Positions 8,751 to 16,875 of a DNA stretch of 64,000 nucleotides are shown here, piece by piece. Within the stretch, counting starts at the first letter, position 1, and every line of letters begins with the position of its first letter. The position numbers and the translations under genes are program-made. The notes below the pieces were generated by a model that saw only the letters and a program-made list of their open reading frames with translations, had not been told where the DNA came from and ran no database searches. This DNA comes from Streptomyces sp. 2114.4 (GTDB lineage Bacteria > Actinomycetota > Actinomycetes > Streptomycetales > Streptomycetaceae): assembly GCF_900187385.1 (NCBI RefSeq), contig NZ_FYEY01000001.1:5332001-5396000 (forward strand). Direction: 5' to 3'.

Positions 8751-9866
8751 TCAGTGCCGGCCGCCGCCCGGCAGGGCCCGCCGGTAGTGGTAGCCGTGGT
8801 GGTCGGTGAAGCCGAGCCGGTCGTAGAACGCGAGCGCGTCCGTGTTGTCCGCCTCGACCTGCAGATACGCGGCCGAGGCGCCCTCCGTGAGGGCCCGCTC
8901 GGCGAGCGCCGCCATCACCCGGGTGGCCAGCCCCCGGCGCCGGGCGGCCGGTGCCACCTCGACCGCCGCGAACCCCGCCCAGCGCCCGTCGACGACCAGG
9001 CGCCCGATCGCCGCCGCCCGGCCGTCCGCGTCGTGCACCGTCGCGAACCACACCGAGGGCCCGCCGGTCAGCACCTTCAGGGCGTCCCGCGCGGCCTCGC
9101 CGGTCGGGCCGCCCTCACCGGTCCGGTTGTACAGCGCCAGCCAGTCCGCGTCCGGTTCCCGGGACAGGACGACGCGGGCGGGGGCGGCCCCCGCAGAGCC
9201 ACGGGGAGTGTCCGTGGCGCCCGTGTCGAGGTCGGCGAGCGGTGCCAGCGCCGCGATCCGGACCCGGGTGTGCCGCTCAGCGGCCCAGCCGCGCTCCGCC
9301 AGCGCCGCGGCCAGCTCCTCGTCGGTGCCGGCCCGCCCGGTGGCGACCGTGATCACCGCCGGCAGCCCGCGCGCGTCATACCACTGGCCGATCCGCTCCA
9401 GCGCCGTGTCCAGGGGGACGCCCGGGTCACCGAGCGGCAGGACGGAGTTGGCGCGGCGGGTGAAACCCCCGGAGGCCCGCAGCGTCCACTCCCCGAGCGG
9501 TTCCGTCTCCGCGGCGGGCCAGCCGCGGGCGGCGATCCGCTGGAGCTCCAGCGCGGTGGCCGACGGGCCCCGGCGGCGGGCCGGTGCCGTCGAGGAGGGA
9601 TCCGAAGATCCTTGCGGGCCGGCGGCCGGCCGGCGGGCGGGCACGACCTTGGCCGCCACCAGCGAGGACTCCTCGATCCTGACGCATTCACCGTTGCGTC
9701 GTGTGATGCTCAGCACACCTTCATCCCAGGATGTGAGAACCCCGACCGCGTCCGTGAACGCCGGCTCCCCCGCTCCGCCCCCGGTCAAGCGCCGGACGGA
9801 TACCCTTTTGCCCACGTCAGCACGGGTGATGCGGACTTCCGCGTGGCCGCCGGCCAGGAATTCCAT
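8751..9866 (-). CDS. GNAT family N-acetyltransferase
   Basis: 371 residues. ATG 9866 has GAGGGGCGG ahead of it. Residues 1-70 look like a small beta-rich SH3-like domain (GKRVSVRRL, WDEGVLSITRRNGE), then a linker, then two GNAT-like halves; the C-terminal one carries the acetyl-CoA signature VEVAPAARRRGLATRVM and ends VEADNTDALAFYDRLGF. The combination of an N-terminal barrel with a GNAT domain is known in actinobacteria, with unknown substrate. It is divergent from the ferredoxin gene and followed by the SirB1-like gene. Confidence 0.88.
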   Translation of the reverse strand: MEFLAGGHAEVRITRADVGKRVSVRRLTGGGAGEPAFTDAVGVLTSWDEGVLSITRRNGECVRIEESSLVAAKVVPARRPAAGPQGSSDPSSTAPARRRGPSATALELQRIAARGWPAAETEPLGEWTLRASGGFTRRANSVLPLGDPGVPLDTALERIGQWYDARGLPAVITVATGRAGTDEELAAALAERGWAAERHTRVRIAALAPLADLDTGATDTPRGSAGAAPARVVLSREPDADWLALYNRTGEGGPTGEAARDALKVLTGGPSVWFATVHDADGRAAAIGRLVVDGRWAGFAAVEVAPAARRRGLATRVMAALAERALTEGASAAYLQVEADNTDALAFYDRLGFTDHHGYHYRRALPGGGRH

Positions 9867-10006
9867 CGCTCAAACCGCCCCTCTTGTTCGTCTCGCGCCC
9901 GGGAACGGAGATACTAGATGGCGGGCATCGACGACGCCGCGCTCCCGCGCGCCCAGCGGCGGTACTGCCAATCGGTCCGCCGGCCCTACCGAGGAGGAAC
10001 GACAGC

Positions 10007-10327
10007 GTGACCTACGTCATCGCGCAGCCTTGTGTCGACGTCAAGGACAAGGCGTGCATCGAGGAGTGCCCGGTCGACTGCATCTACGAGGGCAAGCGGT
10101 CCTTGTACATCCACCCGGACGAATGCGTCGACTGTGGTGCCTGTGAGCCGGTCTGCCCGGTCGAGGCGATCTTCTACGAGGACGACACCCCGGAGGAGTG
10201 GAAGGACTACTACAAGGCGAATGTGGAGTTCTTCGACGAGCTCGGCTCGCCGGGTGGCGCCAGCAAGCTCGGCCTGATCGAGCGCGACCACTCCTTCATC
10301 GCGGCCCTTCCGCCGCAGAACCAGTAA
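10007..10327 (+). CDS. fdxA: Seven-iron ferredoxin FdxA
   Basis: 106 residues from GTG 10007, with a strong GAGGAGGAA at 9991-9999. It carries two clusters: CVDVKDKACIEECPVDC and CVDCGACEPVCP, the pattern of a [3Fe-4S]/[4Fe-4S] ferredoxin, plus the family's acidic C-terminal extension. It carries electrons in the cytoplasm, in actinobacteria often to cytochrome P450s or during low oxygen. The gene stands immediately before dapC, a linkage kept in mycobacteria (fdxC-dapC), though the reason is unknown. A 182-bp gap with a REP-like hairpin separates the two. Confidence 0.97.
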   Translation: MTYVIAQPCVDVKDKACIEECPVDCIYEGKRSLYIHPDECVDCGACEPVCPVEAIFYEDDTPEEWKDYYKANVEFFDELGSPGGASKLGLIERDHSFIAALPPQNQ

Positions 10328-10377
10328 CGACGCGAGGCCCAAGGGGGAGCAGCCCGCCCGCTCCCTCTCGCCTCCGA

Positions 10378-10425
10378 TGTCGTCGGGGGCACCTCCCGGT
10401 GTGAGCCGGGAGAGGTCGCACGGCG
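10378..10425. repeat. REP-like hairpin element
   Basis: GGGGGCACCTCCCGG-tgtgag-CCGGGAGAGGT forms a hairpin in the fdxA-dapC gap and resembles the elements at 387-427, 44410-44450 and 53413-53468. Confidence 0.4.
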
Positions 10426-10509
10426 CCACCCGGTCCCGTACGGCCAGCCCGCCGTACGGGACCGGCGCGTTGTGCGCCGGGTTCCGGCACCACTGAGAAA
10501 GAGAGCACC

Positions 10510-11643
10510 GTGGGCGCAGCACCGTCCCCCCAGCCCGTCTCCCCCCGGGCGTCGCTCCGCGACCGTCTTCCGGACTTCCCCTGGGACCGGCTGGAGCCCT
10601 ACAAGGCCACCGCCGCCGCCCACGCCGAGGGCATCGTCGACCTGTCCGTCGGCACCCCGGTCGACCCGGTCCCCGCGCTGGTCCAGCAGGCACTGACCGC
10701 GGCGGCCGACAGCCCCGGCTATCCGACGGTGTGGGGGACGGCCGCGCTGCGTGACGCGCTCACCGGCTGGGCGGCCGACCGCCTCGGCGCCCGGGGGCTG
10801 GAGCACACCAACGTGCTGCCGGTCGTCGGCTCCAAGGAACTGGTGGCCTGGCTGCCGACCCAGCTGGGCCTGGGCCCCGGCGACAAGGTCGCCTACCCGC
10901 GCCTGGCCTACCCGACGTACGAGGTCGGCGCCCGTCTGGCCGGCGCCGAGCCGGTCGTCTACGACGAGCCCTGGGAGCTGGACCCCAGCGGTCTGAAGCT
11001 GCTCTGGCTGAACTCGCCGTCCAACCCGACCGGCCGGGTGCTCGGCGCCGACGAGCTGCGCCGCGCCGTCGCCTGGGCGCGCGAGCACGGGGTGCTGGTC
11101 GTCAGCGACGAGTGCTACCTGGAGCTGGGCTGGGAGGCCGACCCGGTCTCCGTGCTGCACCCGGACGTCTGCGGCGGCTCCCACGACGGCCTCGTCGCCG
11201 TCCACTCCCTCTCCAAGCGCTCCAACCTCGCCGGCTACCGCTCCGCCTTCCTCATCGGCGATGCCGCGGTCCTCGGCGACCTGCTGCAGATCCGCAAGCA
11301 CGGCGGCATGATGATCGCGGCGCCGGTGCAGGCCGCCACCGTCGCGGCGCTGGGCGACACCGCCCATGTCGCCGAGCAGCGCGAGCGCTACGCCCGCCGC
11401 CGTACCGCACTGCGCGGCGCCTTCGAGGCCGCGGGCTTCCGCATCGAGCACAGCGAGGCCTCGCTCTACCTCTGGGCGACCCGCGACGAGTCCTGCTGGG
11501 ACACCGTCGGCGACCTCGCCAAGCGCGGCATCCTCGTCGCCCCCGGCGACTTCTACGGAGTGGCGGGGGAGCGGTTCGTACGGATCGCCTTCACCGCCAC
11601 CGACGAGCGGGTGGCCGCCGCGGTGCGCCGGCTGGCCGGTTGA
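10510..11643 (+). CDS. dapC: Succinyldiaminopimelate aminotransferase DapC
   Basis: 377 residues, GTG start at 10510. It is a class I/II PLP-dependent aminotransferase: SVGTPVDPVP near the start, LNSPSNPTGRVL, the Asp of VVSDECYLELGW, and the PLP Lys in SLSKRSNLAGYR. It converts N-succinyl-2-amino-6-ketopimelate to N-succinyl-LL-diaminopimelate using glutamate, in lysine and peptidoglycan precursor synthesis. dapE, the next enzyme, lies 1.8 kb downstream. dapD is not seen. The gene ends at a strong bidirectional hairpin. Confidence 0.95.
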   Translation: MGAAPSPQPVSPRASLRDRLPDFPWDRLEPYKATAAAHAEGIVDLSVGTPVDPVPALVQQALTAAADSPGYPTVWGTAALRDALTGWAADRLGARGLEHTNVLPVVGSKELVAWLPTQLGLGPGDKVAYPRLAYPTYEVGARLAGAEPVVYDEPWELDPSGLKLLWLNSPSNPTGRVLGADELRRAVAWAREHGVLVVSDECYLELGWEADPVSVLHPDVCGGSHDGLVAVHSLSKRSNLAGYRSAFLIGDAAVLGDLLQIRKHGGMMIAAPVQAATVAALGDTAHVAEQRERYARRRTALRGAFEAAGFRIEHSEASLYLWATRDESCWDTVGDLAKRGILVAPGDFYGVAGERFVRIAFTATDERVAAAVRRLAG

Positions 11644-11660
11644 GCCGCGTCTGACCACGG

Positions 11661-11698
11661 GCAGGGGCCCGGGGAGAGCGAACTCCCCGGGCCCCTGC
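11661..11698. terminator. Bidirectional terminator, 16-bp perfect stem
   Basis: GCAGGGGCCCGGGGAG at 11661-11676 pairs fully with 11683-11698 around the 6-nt loop AGCGAA. It lies between the convergent dapC and the secreted-protein gene. Confidence 0.9.
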
Positions 11699-11721
11699 GC
11701 GGCTGTGGGCGGACGGACCGG

Positions 11722-12180
11722 TCAGCGGCCGCCGAGCGGAAGGCCGCCGAGCAGGCCCTGAGCCGGGGCGAGCAGGCCCTTGGACGACCCGAGCAGGCCC
11801 TTGGCCACCTCGAGCGGCAGCGTGTTGGTCGAGACGCCGTGCTTGGCGATCGGGCGGACCATGCCCTCCGCCTTGTCGGCGGCACCCTGGGTGACCGGCA
11901 TGGCCTTCTTCACGACCGGGCCGGCGGTCTCCACGAGCGCCGGGGCGAGCTTCGTCGCCGCCTTGTTACCGGCCTCGTTCACCAGGCCGACGCCGTGGCG
12001 CGCGGTGTGGTCCAGGGTCCGGCTGGTGTTCTGGGAGTCCAGGGGCGCCGTCAGCCCGCCGAGTGTCTTGGCGGGCAGATCCGCGGCGCTCGCGGAGCCG
12101 GCCGCAGCGACCACGGGAGCGGCACCCGCTGCAACGAGCAGGGCGGCTCGGGCGATCCGACGCGTAACGGGATGGGACAT
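11722..12180 (-). CDS. Small secreted protein of unknown function
   Basis: 152 residues from ATG 12180, with AAGGAGCACC directly upstream. A signal peptide is clear: basic RRIAR, a hydrophobic stretch AALLVAAGAAPVVAAAG, and an AxA-type site in SASAADLP. The mature part is helical and low in complexity, with GLLG repeats near the end (KGLLGSSKGLLAP, QGLLGGLPLGG). No lipobox or enzyme motif is seen. Similar proteins are widespread in Streptomyces and sometimes annotated 'ATP-binding' without support. The likely place is the cell surface or medium. Confidence 0.8.
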   Translation of the reverse strand: MSHPVTRRIARAALLVAAGAAPVVAAAGSASAADLPAKTLGGLTAPLDSQNTSRTLDHTARHGVGLVNEAGNKAATKLAPALVETAGPVVKKAMPVTQGAADKAEGMVRPIAKHGVSTNTLPLEVAKGLLGSSKGLLAPAQGLLGGLPLGGR

Positions 12181-12481
12181 GGTGCTCCTTTTACGGAGAA
12201 GGACTCGTACTTCTGACAGATGTGCCATATCCGCCTGGCGGACGCACTGACTACCGCGTCAGACCCCCGAAGGTTGCGGTGAACTCCGGTAAAGAGTTGG
12301 TAACGCGTCACATAATCGGGCCTGGATAAAGAAGGGCAATATGTGCCGGACGCGAGGGGCTGCGGAAACGTCACGGCCCTTTGCGTGCAAGGGAATTGGC
12401 GGGGCGCGCGAAAGCGCTGGGCCAACTCCCTTGTGAAATCAGCGCATTGCTGCCCGTGACCCTCCCGGGGGACCCGGCAAA
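12181..12481. other. 301-bp intergenic region with candidate promoter
   Basis: AT content rises here. On the minus strand TTGCCC (12334-12339), a 16-bp spacer and GATTAT (12312-12317) form a candidate promoter for the secreted-protein gene, leaving a leader of about 125 nt. I see no gene and no recognisable riboswitch fold. Confidence 0.4.
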
Positions 12482-13408
12482 CTATTGCCCGGTGATGATA
12501 CGAACGTCGCGCGCGGCCGCCGCGGAAACGGCCGGCTTCTGCTGCCAGCCCTTCCCTGAATCGGCCGCGGTCCACGTCCGGCCGGCGTAAGAGATCTGTT
12601 CGATGTGCAGCTCGGCGGAGTGCGCCATCGCCCACGTCGCCAGCTCCCAGCCGCGCCGCGGGGTATCGCCCACGGCCATCGCACCGGCCGCCCGCACCGG
12701 TATCGTCACCCCGCGCCCGTCGCCCGCGGTGCTGCCGCCGGCGCCCGCCCGCGGCAGCACCCGGGGGCCGAACTCCCGCAGCAGCTTCTCCCGCACCTTC
12801 GCCGCGCCGCCCGCTGTGCTGTCCACCGGGCGGCTCTCGGTGCAGGTCATCGCACCCTCGTCGCGGCCGGTGAGTGCCCCGGTCAGCTGCGCGGCGTTCG
12901 CCTCGTGTTTGGCGTAGGCCTGCGGATAGCCGCTGTGCTGCACCTTCTGTGCGGCGACGGTCAGCGGCAGCCGGGAGTAGCCGGGCACATTCTCCAGATG
13001 CCGGTAGAACTCCCCGGCCGAGTAGACCGGATCCATGATCTTCTGCACGGTGCCCCAGTCCTGCGACGGCCGCTGCTGGAAGAGACCGACCGAATCCCGG
13101 TCGCCGAATTCGATATTGCGCAGCCCCGACTCCTGCATCGCGGTCGCCAGCGCGATGGTCACCGCCCGCTCCGGCAGCCCGCGCGAGGACGCCACGGCCG
13201 CGATCGTCGCGGCGTTCGCGGCCTGCTCGGGGGAGAGCTCGTAGGGCTCGGCGTCGCCCGCGCCGCGCACCGTGCAGCGCGGTGCCCCCGGGCCGCCGGT
13301 GATGTACTGCACCGCGAGATAGCAGGCCAGTCCGATCAGCACGGCGACGGCCAAGGCGATACGCCACGGGCGGGTGCGGCGGACGGGGGCTGAGGGCTGC
13401 GCGGACAC
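12482..13408 (-). CDS. Membrane-anchored lysozyme-like protein
   Basis: 308 residues from GTG 13408; longer in-frame starts exist but TACGGT lies 6 nt before this GTG. One transmembrane segment (IALAVAVLIGLACYLAVQY) lies near residue 20. The outside part has the lysozyme-fold signature TIALATAMQESGLRN and DRDSVGLFQQRPSQDWG, as in actinobacterial heavy-metal-transport-like/lytic transglycosylase proteins, with a probable catalytic Glu in QESG. The C-terminal 120 residues include a GRGVTIPVRAAG stretch. The likely role is cell-wall cleavage or remodelling outside the membrane. It is divergent from dapE with only 40 bp between starts. Confidence 0.78.
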   Translation of the reverse strand: MSAQPSAPVRRTRPWRIALAVAVLIGLACYLAVQYITGGPGAPRCTVRGAGDAEPYELSPEQAANAATIAAVASSRGLPERAVTIALATAMQESGLRNIEFGDRDSVGLFQQRPSQDWGTVQKIMDPVYSAGEFYRHLENVPGYSRLPLTVAAQKVQHSGYPQAYAKHEANAAQLTGALTGRDEGAMTCTESRPVDSTAGGAAKVREKLLREFGPRVLPRAGAGGSTAGDGRGVTIPVRAAGAMAVGDTPRRGWELATWAMAHSAELHIEQISYAGRTWTAADSGKGWQQKPAVSAAAARDVRIITGQ

Positions 13409-13414
13409 GCGCCT

Positions 13415-13420
13415 ACCGTA
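13415..13420 (-). promoter_or_regulatory. Leaderless -10 hexamer for lysozyme-like gene
   Basis: On the minus strand TACGGT is 6 nt before the GTG at 13408. It faces the dapE promoter within a 40-bp gap. Confidence 0.5.
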
Positions 13421-13435
13421 CTGGAGTGCTGCGGA

Positions 13436-13441
13436 TAGGGT
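13436..13441 (+). promoter_or_regulatory. Leaderless -10 hexamer for dapE
   Basis: TAGGGT is 7 nt before the dapE ATG at 13449, and no Shine-Dalgarno is present. Its -35 region would overlap the opposing -10 at 13415-13420. Confidence 0.5.
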
Positions 13442-13448
13442 CGGCTCC

Positions 13449-14540
13449 ATGGAGCGCCGCACAGACCACCCCGCCCTCGACCTGTCGCTCGACGCCGCCG
13501 CGCTCACCGCGCAGCTCGTCGACTTCCCTTCCGAGAGCGGCAAGGAGAAGGACCTCGCCGACGCCGTCGAGCACGCCCTGCGCGACCTCGGGCACCTGAC
13601 CGTCGACCGCCACGGCAACAACGTGGTGGCCCGCACCCAGCTGGGCCGCGACGAGCGGGTGGTGCTCGCCGGGCACCTCGACACCGTGCCGATCGCCGAC
13701 AACGTCCCCTCCCGGTTGGACGAGAACGGCGTCCTGTGGGGCTGCGGCACCTGCGACATGAAGTCCGGCGTCGCCGTCCAGCTGCGGATGGCCGCCACGG
13801 TCCCGGCGCCCAACCGCGACCTGACCTTCGTCTTCTACGACCAGGAAGAGGTCGCCGCGCACCTCAACGGGCTCGGCCATGTCGCCGACGCCCACCCCGA
13901 CTGGCTCGCCGGTGACTTCGCCGTCCTCCTGGAGCCCTCCGACGGCCAGGTGGAGGGCGGCTGCCAGGGCACCCTGCGGGTCCTGCTGCGCACCACCGGT
14001 GAGCGCGCGCACTCCGCACGCAGCTGGATGGGCGACAACGCGATCCACGCCGCCGCCCCGATCCTGGCGAAGCTCGCCGCCTACGAGCCGCGCCGCCCGG
14101 TCATCGACGGCCTCGAATACCGCGAAGGCCTCAACGCCGTACGCGTCGAGGGCGGCGTCGCCAACAACGTCATTCCCGACGCCTGCACGGTCACCGTGAA
14201 CTTCCGCTACGCGCCGGACCGCACCCCCGAGGAGGCGCTGGCCCATGTGCGCGAGGTCTTCGCCGACTGCCCGGTGGACGAGTTCGTCGTCGACGACCAC
14301 TCCCCGGGCGCGCTGCCCGGACTGTCCCACCCGGCGGCCAGGGCCTTCATGGAGTCCGTCGGCGGCAGTGCGATGCCCAAGTTCGGCTGGACCGATGTCT
14401 CGCGCTTCAGCGCTCTGGGCGTCCCGGCCGTCAACTACGGCCCCGGCTACTCGCTGCTGGCGCACAAGAAGGACGAACGGGTCGAAATCGACCGCATCCT
14501 CCACTGCGAGGAGCGGCTGCGCGACTGGCTGACCGCCTGA
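13449..14540 (+). CDS. dapE: Succinyl-diaminopimelate desuccinylase DapE
   Basis: 363 residues from ATG 13449. It is an M20 family metallohydrolase: the first zinc His is in LAGHLDTVP, the bridging Asp in GTCDMKSG, the catalytic Glu pair in YDQEEV, and the last His in LLAHKKDE; the lid domain is in the middle. It cleaves N-succinyl-LL-diaminopimelate to LL-diaminopimelate and succinate, following DapC in the same pathway. It is transcribed away from the lysozyme-like gene, with a probable leaderless mRNA. A LOG gene follows 121 bp downstream, as in mycobacteria. Confidence 0.95.
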   Translation: MERRTDHPALDLSLDAAALTAQLVDFPSESGKEKDLADAVEHALRDLGHLTVDRHGNNVVARTQLGRDERVVLAGHLDTVPIADNVPSRLDENGVLWGCGTCDMKSGVAVQLRMAATVPAPNRDLTFVFYDQEEVAAHLNGLGHVADAHPDWLAGDFAVLLEPSDGQVEGGCQGTLRVLLRTTGERAHSARSWMGDNAIHAAAPILAKLAAYEPRRPVIDGLEYREGLNAVRVEGGVANNVIPDACTVTVNFRYAPDRTPEEALAHVREVFADCPVDEFVVDDHSPGALPGLSHPAARAFMESVGGSAMPKFGWTDVSRFSALGVPAVNYGPGYSLLAHKKDERVEIDRILHCEERLRDWLTA

Positions 14541-14661
14541 CCGCCCGGCGCCCGCCCCGGGACCGGCCCGGCTGCACGCCTCCGCACCGAATTCCCCTGC
14601 GCTTCACGTCCGCGGATCTACGCTGAAACGGCAAACGATCTGCCAGCGGAGGGAGCACGAC

Positions 14662-15411
14662 ATGGCCAGTCCCGAGGGAGCACCGGTCCCCGAGGAGCAG
14701 CGGCTGGGTCCCGTACTGCGCCGCCAGGACCAGGTGCGGGCCGGCACCACGGACCAGCGTCTGCTGGACTCCGAAGGCCCCTCCGAGTGGGTGCACACCG
14801 ACCCCTGGCGCGTGATGCGCATTCAGTCGGAGTTCGTCGAGGGCTTCGGCGCGCTGGCCGAGCTGGGCCCGGCCGTCAGCGTCTTCGGCTCCGCCCGTAC
14901 GCCGCGTGACTCCAAGGAGTACGACGCAGGCGTGCGGATCGGCCGGGCCCTGGTCGACGCCGGTTTCGCGGTGATCACCGGTGGTGGCCCCGGCGCCATG
15001 GAGGCCGTCAACAAGGGCGCCAACGAGGCCGGTGGCACCTCCGTCGGACTGGGCATCGAGCTGCCCTTCGAGCAGGGCATGAACGAGTATGTGAACCTCG
15101 GCGTCGACTTCCGCTACTTCTTCGTCCGCAAGACGTGTTTTGTGAAGTATGCCCGCGGGTTCGTGGTGCTCCCCGGCGGGCTCGGCACCCTCGACGAGCT
15201 CTTCGAAGCACTCACCCTCGTCCAGACCCGTAAGGTCACCCGCTTCCCGATCGTGCTGTTCGGCACGTCCTACTGGAGCGGACTGGTCGACTGGCTGCGC
15301 GACACCCTCATCGCCGAGGGCAAGGCCTCGATGCACGACCTGGAGCTCTTCCACCTCAGCGACGACGTGGACGAGGCGATCGCGCTGGTGACCAAGGAGG
15401 TCGGGATCTGA
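14662..15411 (+). CDS. LOG family (TIGR00730) Rossmann-fold protein
   Basis: 249 residues from ATG 14662 with GGAGGGAG at 14648-14655. The core starts at AVSVFGSARTP and holds the LOG signature PGGLGTLDE with its preceding Arg-rich segment. Enzymes of this family hydrolyse cytokinin riboside monophosphates or other nucleoside monophosphates to base and ribose 5-phosphate; many were once called lysine decarboxylases. The first 70 residues form an extension seen in the long actinobacterial subgroup. It lies between dapE and the FolP2-like gene, as in M. tuberculosis (Rv1205 to Rv1207). Confidence 0.9.
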   Translation: MASPEGAPVPEEQRLGPVLRRQDQVRAGTTDQRLLDSEGPSEWVHTDPWRVMRIQSEFVEGFGALAELGPAVSVFGSARTPRDSKEYDAGVRIGRALVDAGFAVITGGGPGAMEAVNKGANEAGGTSVGLGIELPFEQGMNEYVNLGVDFRYFFVRKTCFVKYARGFVVLPGGLGTLDELFEALTLVQTRKVTRFPIVLFGTSYWSGLVDWLRDTLIAEGKASMHDLELFHLSDDVDEAIALVTKEVGI

Positions 15412-15445
15412 GGCGGGTTCGCCGATTCCGCCCGGCCCGGATTGC

Positions 15446-16345
15446 TCAGGCCAGTCCCCGGCGGGCGACCGCCGGGGGCCGGTGGCCGGCGATCGAGGCC
15501 ACCATGTCCAGCACCTGCCGGGTCTCGGCGACCTCGTGGACCCGGTAGACCCGGGCGCCCAGCCAGGCCGAGACGGCGGTGGTCGCCAGGGTGCCGAGCA
15601 CCCGTTCCTTGACCGGCCGGTCCAGGGTCTCGCCGACGAAGTCCTTGTTGGACAGCGAGACCAGCACCGGGAAGGGCGTATCCCCCGCCCCGGCGAAGCC
15701 GAGCTCCCGGGGAACGGCCCGCGCCATCTCGTCCAGCCGGCGGGTCGCCTCCAGGCTGTGCCGGGTGTTCTTCCCGAAGTCGTGCCCCGGATCGATCATG
15801 ATCGCGTCGCGCCGGACACCCAGCTCCACGGCCCGCTCCGCGAGGCCGAGCGTCACCCGCAGGATGTCGTCCATCACGTCGTCATAGGTCACCCGGTGCG
15901 GGCGGGTACGCGGCTCGGCGCCGCCCGCGTGCGTGCACACGAGGCCCACGTCGTAGCGTGCCGCGACCTCGGCGAGCCGCGGATCGACCCCGCCCCAGGC
16001 GTCGTTGAGCAGATCCGCGCCGGCCTCGCACACCGCCTCGCCGACCTCGTGGCGCCAGGTGTCGACGCTGATCACCACATCGGGGAAGCGCTTGCGGACC
16101 TCGGCCACGAACCCGACCGTGCGGCGGGCCTCCTCCTCGGCGCTGACCTCCTCGCCGGGGCCGGCCTTGACGCCGCCGATGTCGATGATCGCGGCACCGT
16201 CGGCCACCGCCTGTTCCACGCGGGCCAGCGCGGGTTCGTCACGGAACGTGGCGCCCTGGTCGTAGAACGAGTCCGGCGTCCTGTTGACGATCGCCATGAT
16301 CACCGGCTCGTGCGCCCCGAACTCGCGATTCCCCAGCCGCAGCAT
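15446..16345 (-). CDS. folP: FolP2-like dihydropteroate synthase homologue
   Basis: 299 residues from ATG 16345, chosen because GAGAGGGAG stands just upstream; a longer start at 16390 has no such site. The TIM-barrel pterin-binding fold is clear: MAIVNRTPDSFYDQG, IIDIGG, LLNDAWGG, MIDPGHDFGK and LVSLSNKDF. Several positions differ from catalytic DHPS: NRT where NVT is usual, CTHAGG where MHMRG is usual, and SNK where SRK is usual. Its place beside the LOG gene matches mycobacterial folP2, reported to lack DHPS activity. It may therefore bind pterins or have another role. Confidence 0.85.
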   Translation of the reverse strand: MLRLGNREFGAHEPVIMAIVNRTPDSFYDQGATFRDEPALARVEQAVADGAAIIDIGGVKAGPGEEVSAEEEARRTVGFVAEVRKRFPDVVISVDTWRHEVGEAVCEAGADLLNDAWGGVDPRLAEVAARYDVGLVCTHAGGAEPRTRPHRVTYDDVMDDILRVTLGLAERAVELGVRRDAIMIDPGHDFGKNTRHSLEATRRLDEMARAVPRELGFAGAGDTPFPVLVSLSNKDFVGETLDRPVKERVLGTLATTAVSAWLGARVYRVHEVAETRQVLDMVASIAGHRPPAVARRGLA

Positions 16346-16437
16346 TCCCGCACTCCCTCTCCGTGGTCCGGGAGCGACCCTAACTGTCACACCCGCATGG
16401 CACGATCAGTGCAGGCACATAGTCCGGGGAGTTGGTC

Positions 16438-16875
16438 GTGTTCTGGTTCTTGCTGATCGCGATGGTCGTGGTGGTGGCAGCCGTCACCCTCGTGGTCGTC
16501 GGCGGCGGTGACGGCGGTGGGCTGCGGGATTCCGAGCCGGACCGCCTGTACGACCCGCTGCCGGAAGACCGCCCGGTGGCCCGCGCCGATGTGGAAGCCG
16601 TGCGCTTCCCGGTGACCGTCCGTGGATACCGGATGAACGAGGTCGACGACGTCCTGGACCGCCTGGGCGCCGAGCTGGCCGAGCGCGATGCCCGGATCGC
16701 CGAGCTGGAGACGGCGCTGGCCGGTGTGCACGCCTCCGCCATGGGCGGCCCGGGGCTGATACAGGACGGCCCGCCCCTGCTCGGGCCGTTGGAGGAGAAG
16801 CGGCTCGCCCCGGAGAAGGACCGGCAGCCGCCCGAAGGCAGCGGGGCGGCACCGGAAGGCGGGGCAAAGGCATGA
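16438..16875 (+). CDS. DivIVA-like membrane protein
   Basis: 145 residues from GTG 16438, preceded by GGGGAG (16426-16431). One N-terminal transmembrane helix (FWFLLIAMVVVVAAVTLVVV) is followed by a short DivIVA-type segment, with VRGYRMNEVDDVLDRLGAEL and a helical run of ERDARIAELE. The tail is Pro/Glu-rich. In actinobacteria such short proteins with the FP(V/T)xxRGYxxxxVD motif are thought to associate with the polar-growth machinery, by analogy with Wag31/DivIVA. The stop overlaps the start of tag by 4 bp (ATGA), so the two are coupled. Confidence 0.82.
   Translation: MFWFLLIAMVVVVAAVTLVVVGGGDGGGLRDSEPDRLYDPLPEDRPVARADVEAVRFPVTVRGYRMNEVDDVLDRLGAELAERDARIAELETALAGVHASAMGGPGLIQDGPPLLGPLEEKRLAPEKDRQPPEGSGAAPEGGAKA

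Noticed and set aside
9884..9918. TTGTTC and TACTAG as a promoter for fdxA
   Set aside because: The spacing is 23 bp, too long for a usual promoter, so it was not listed.
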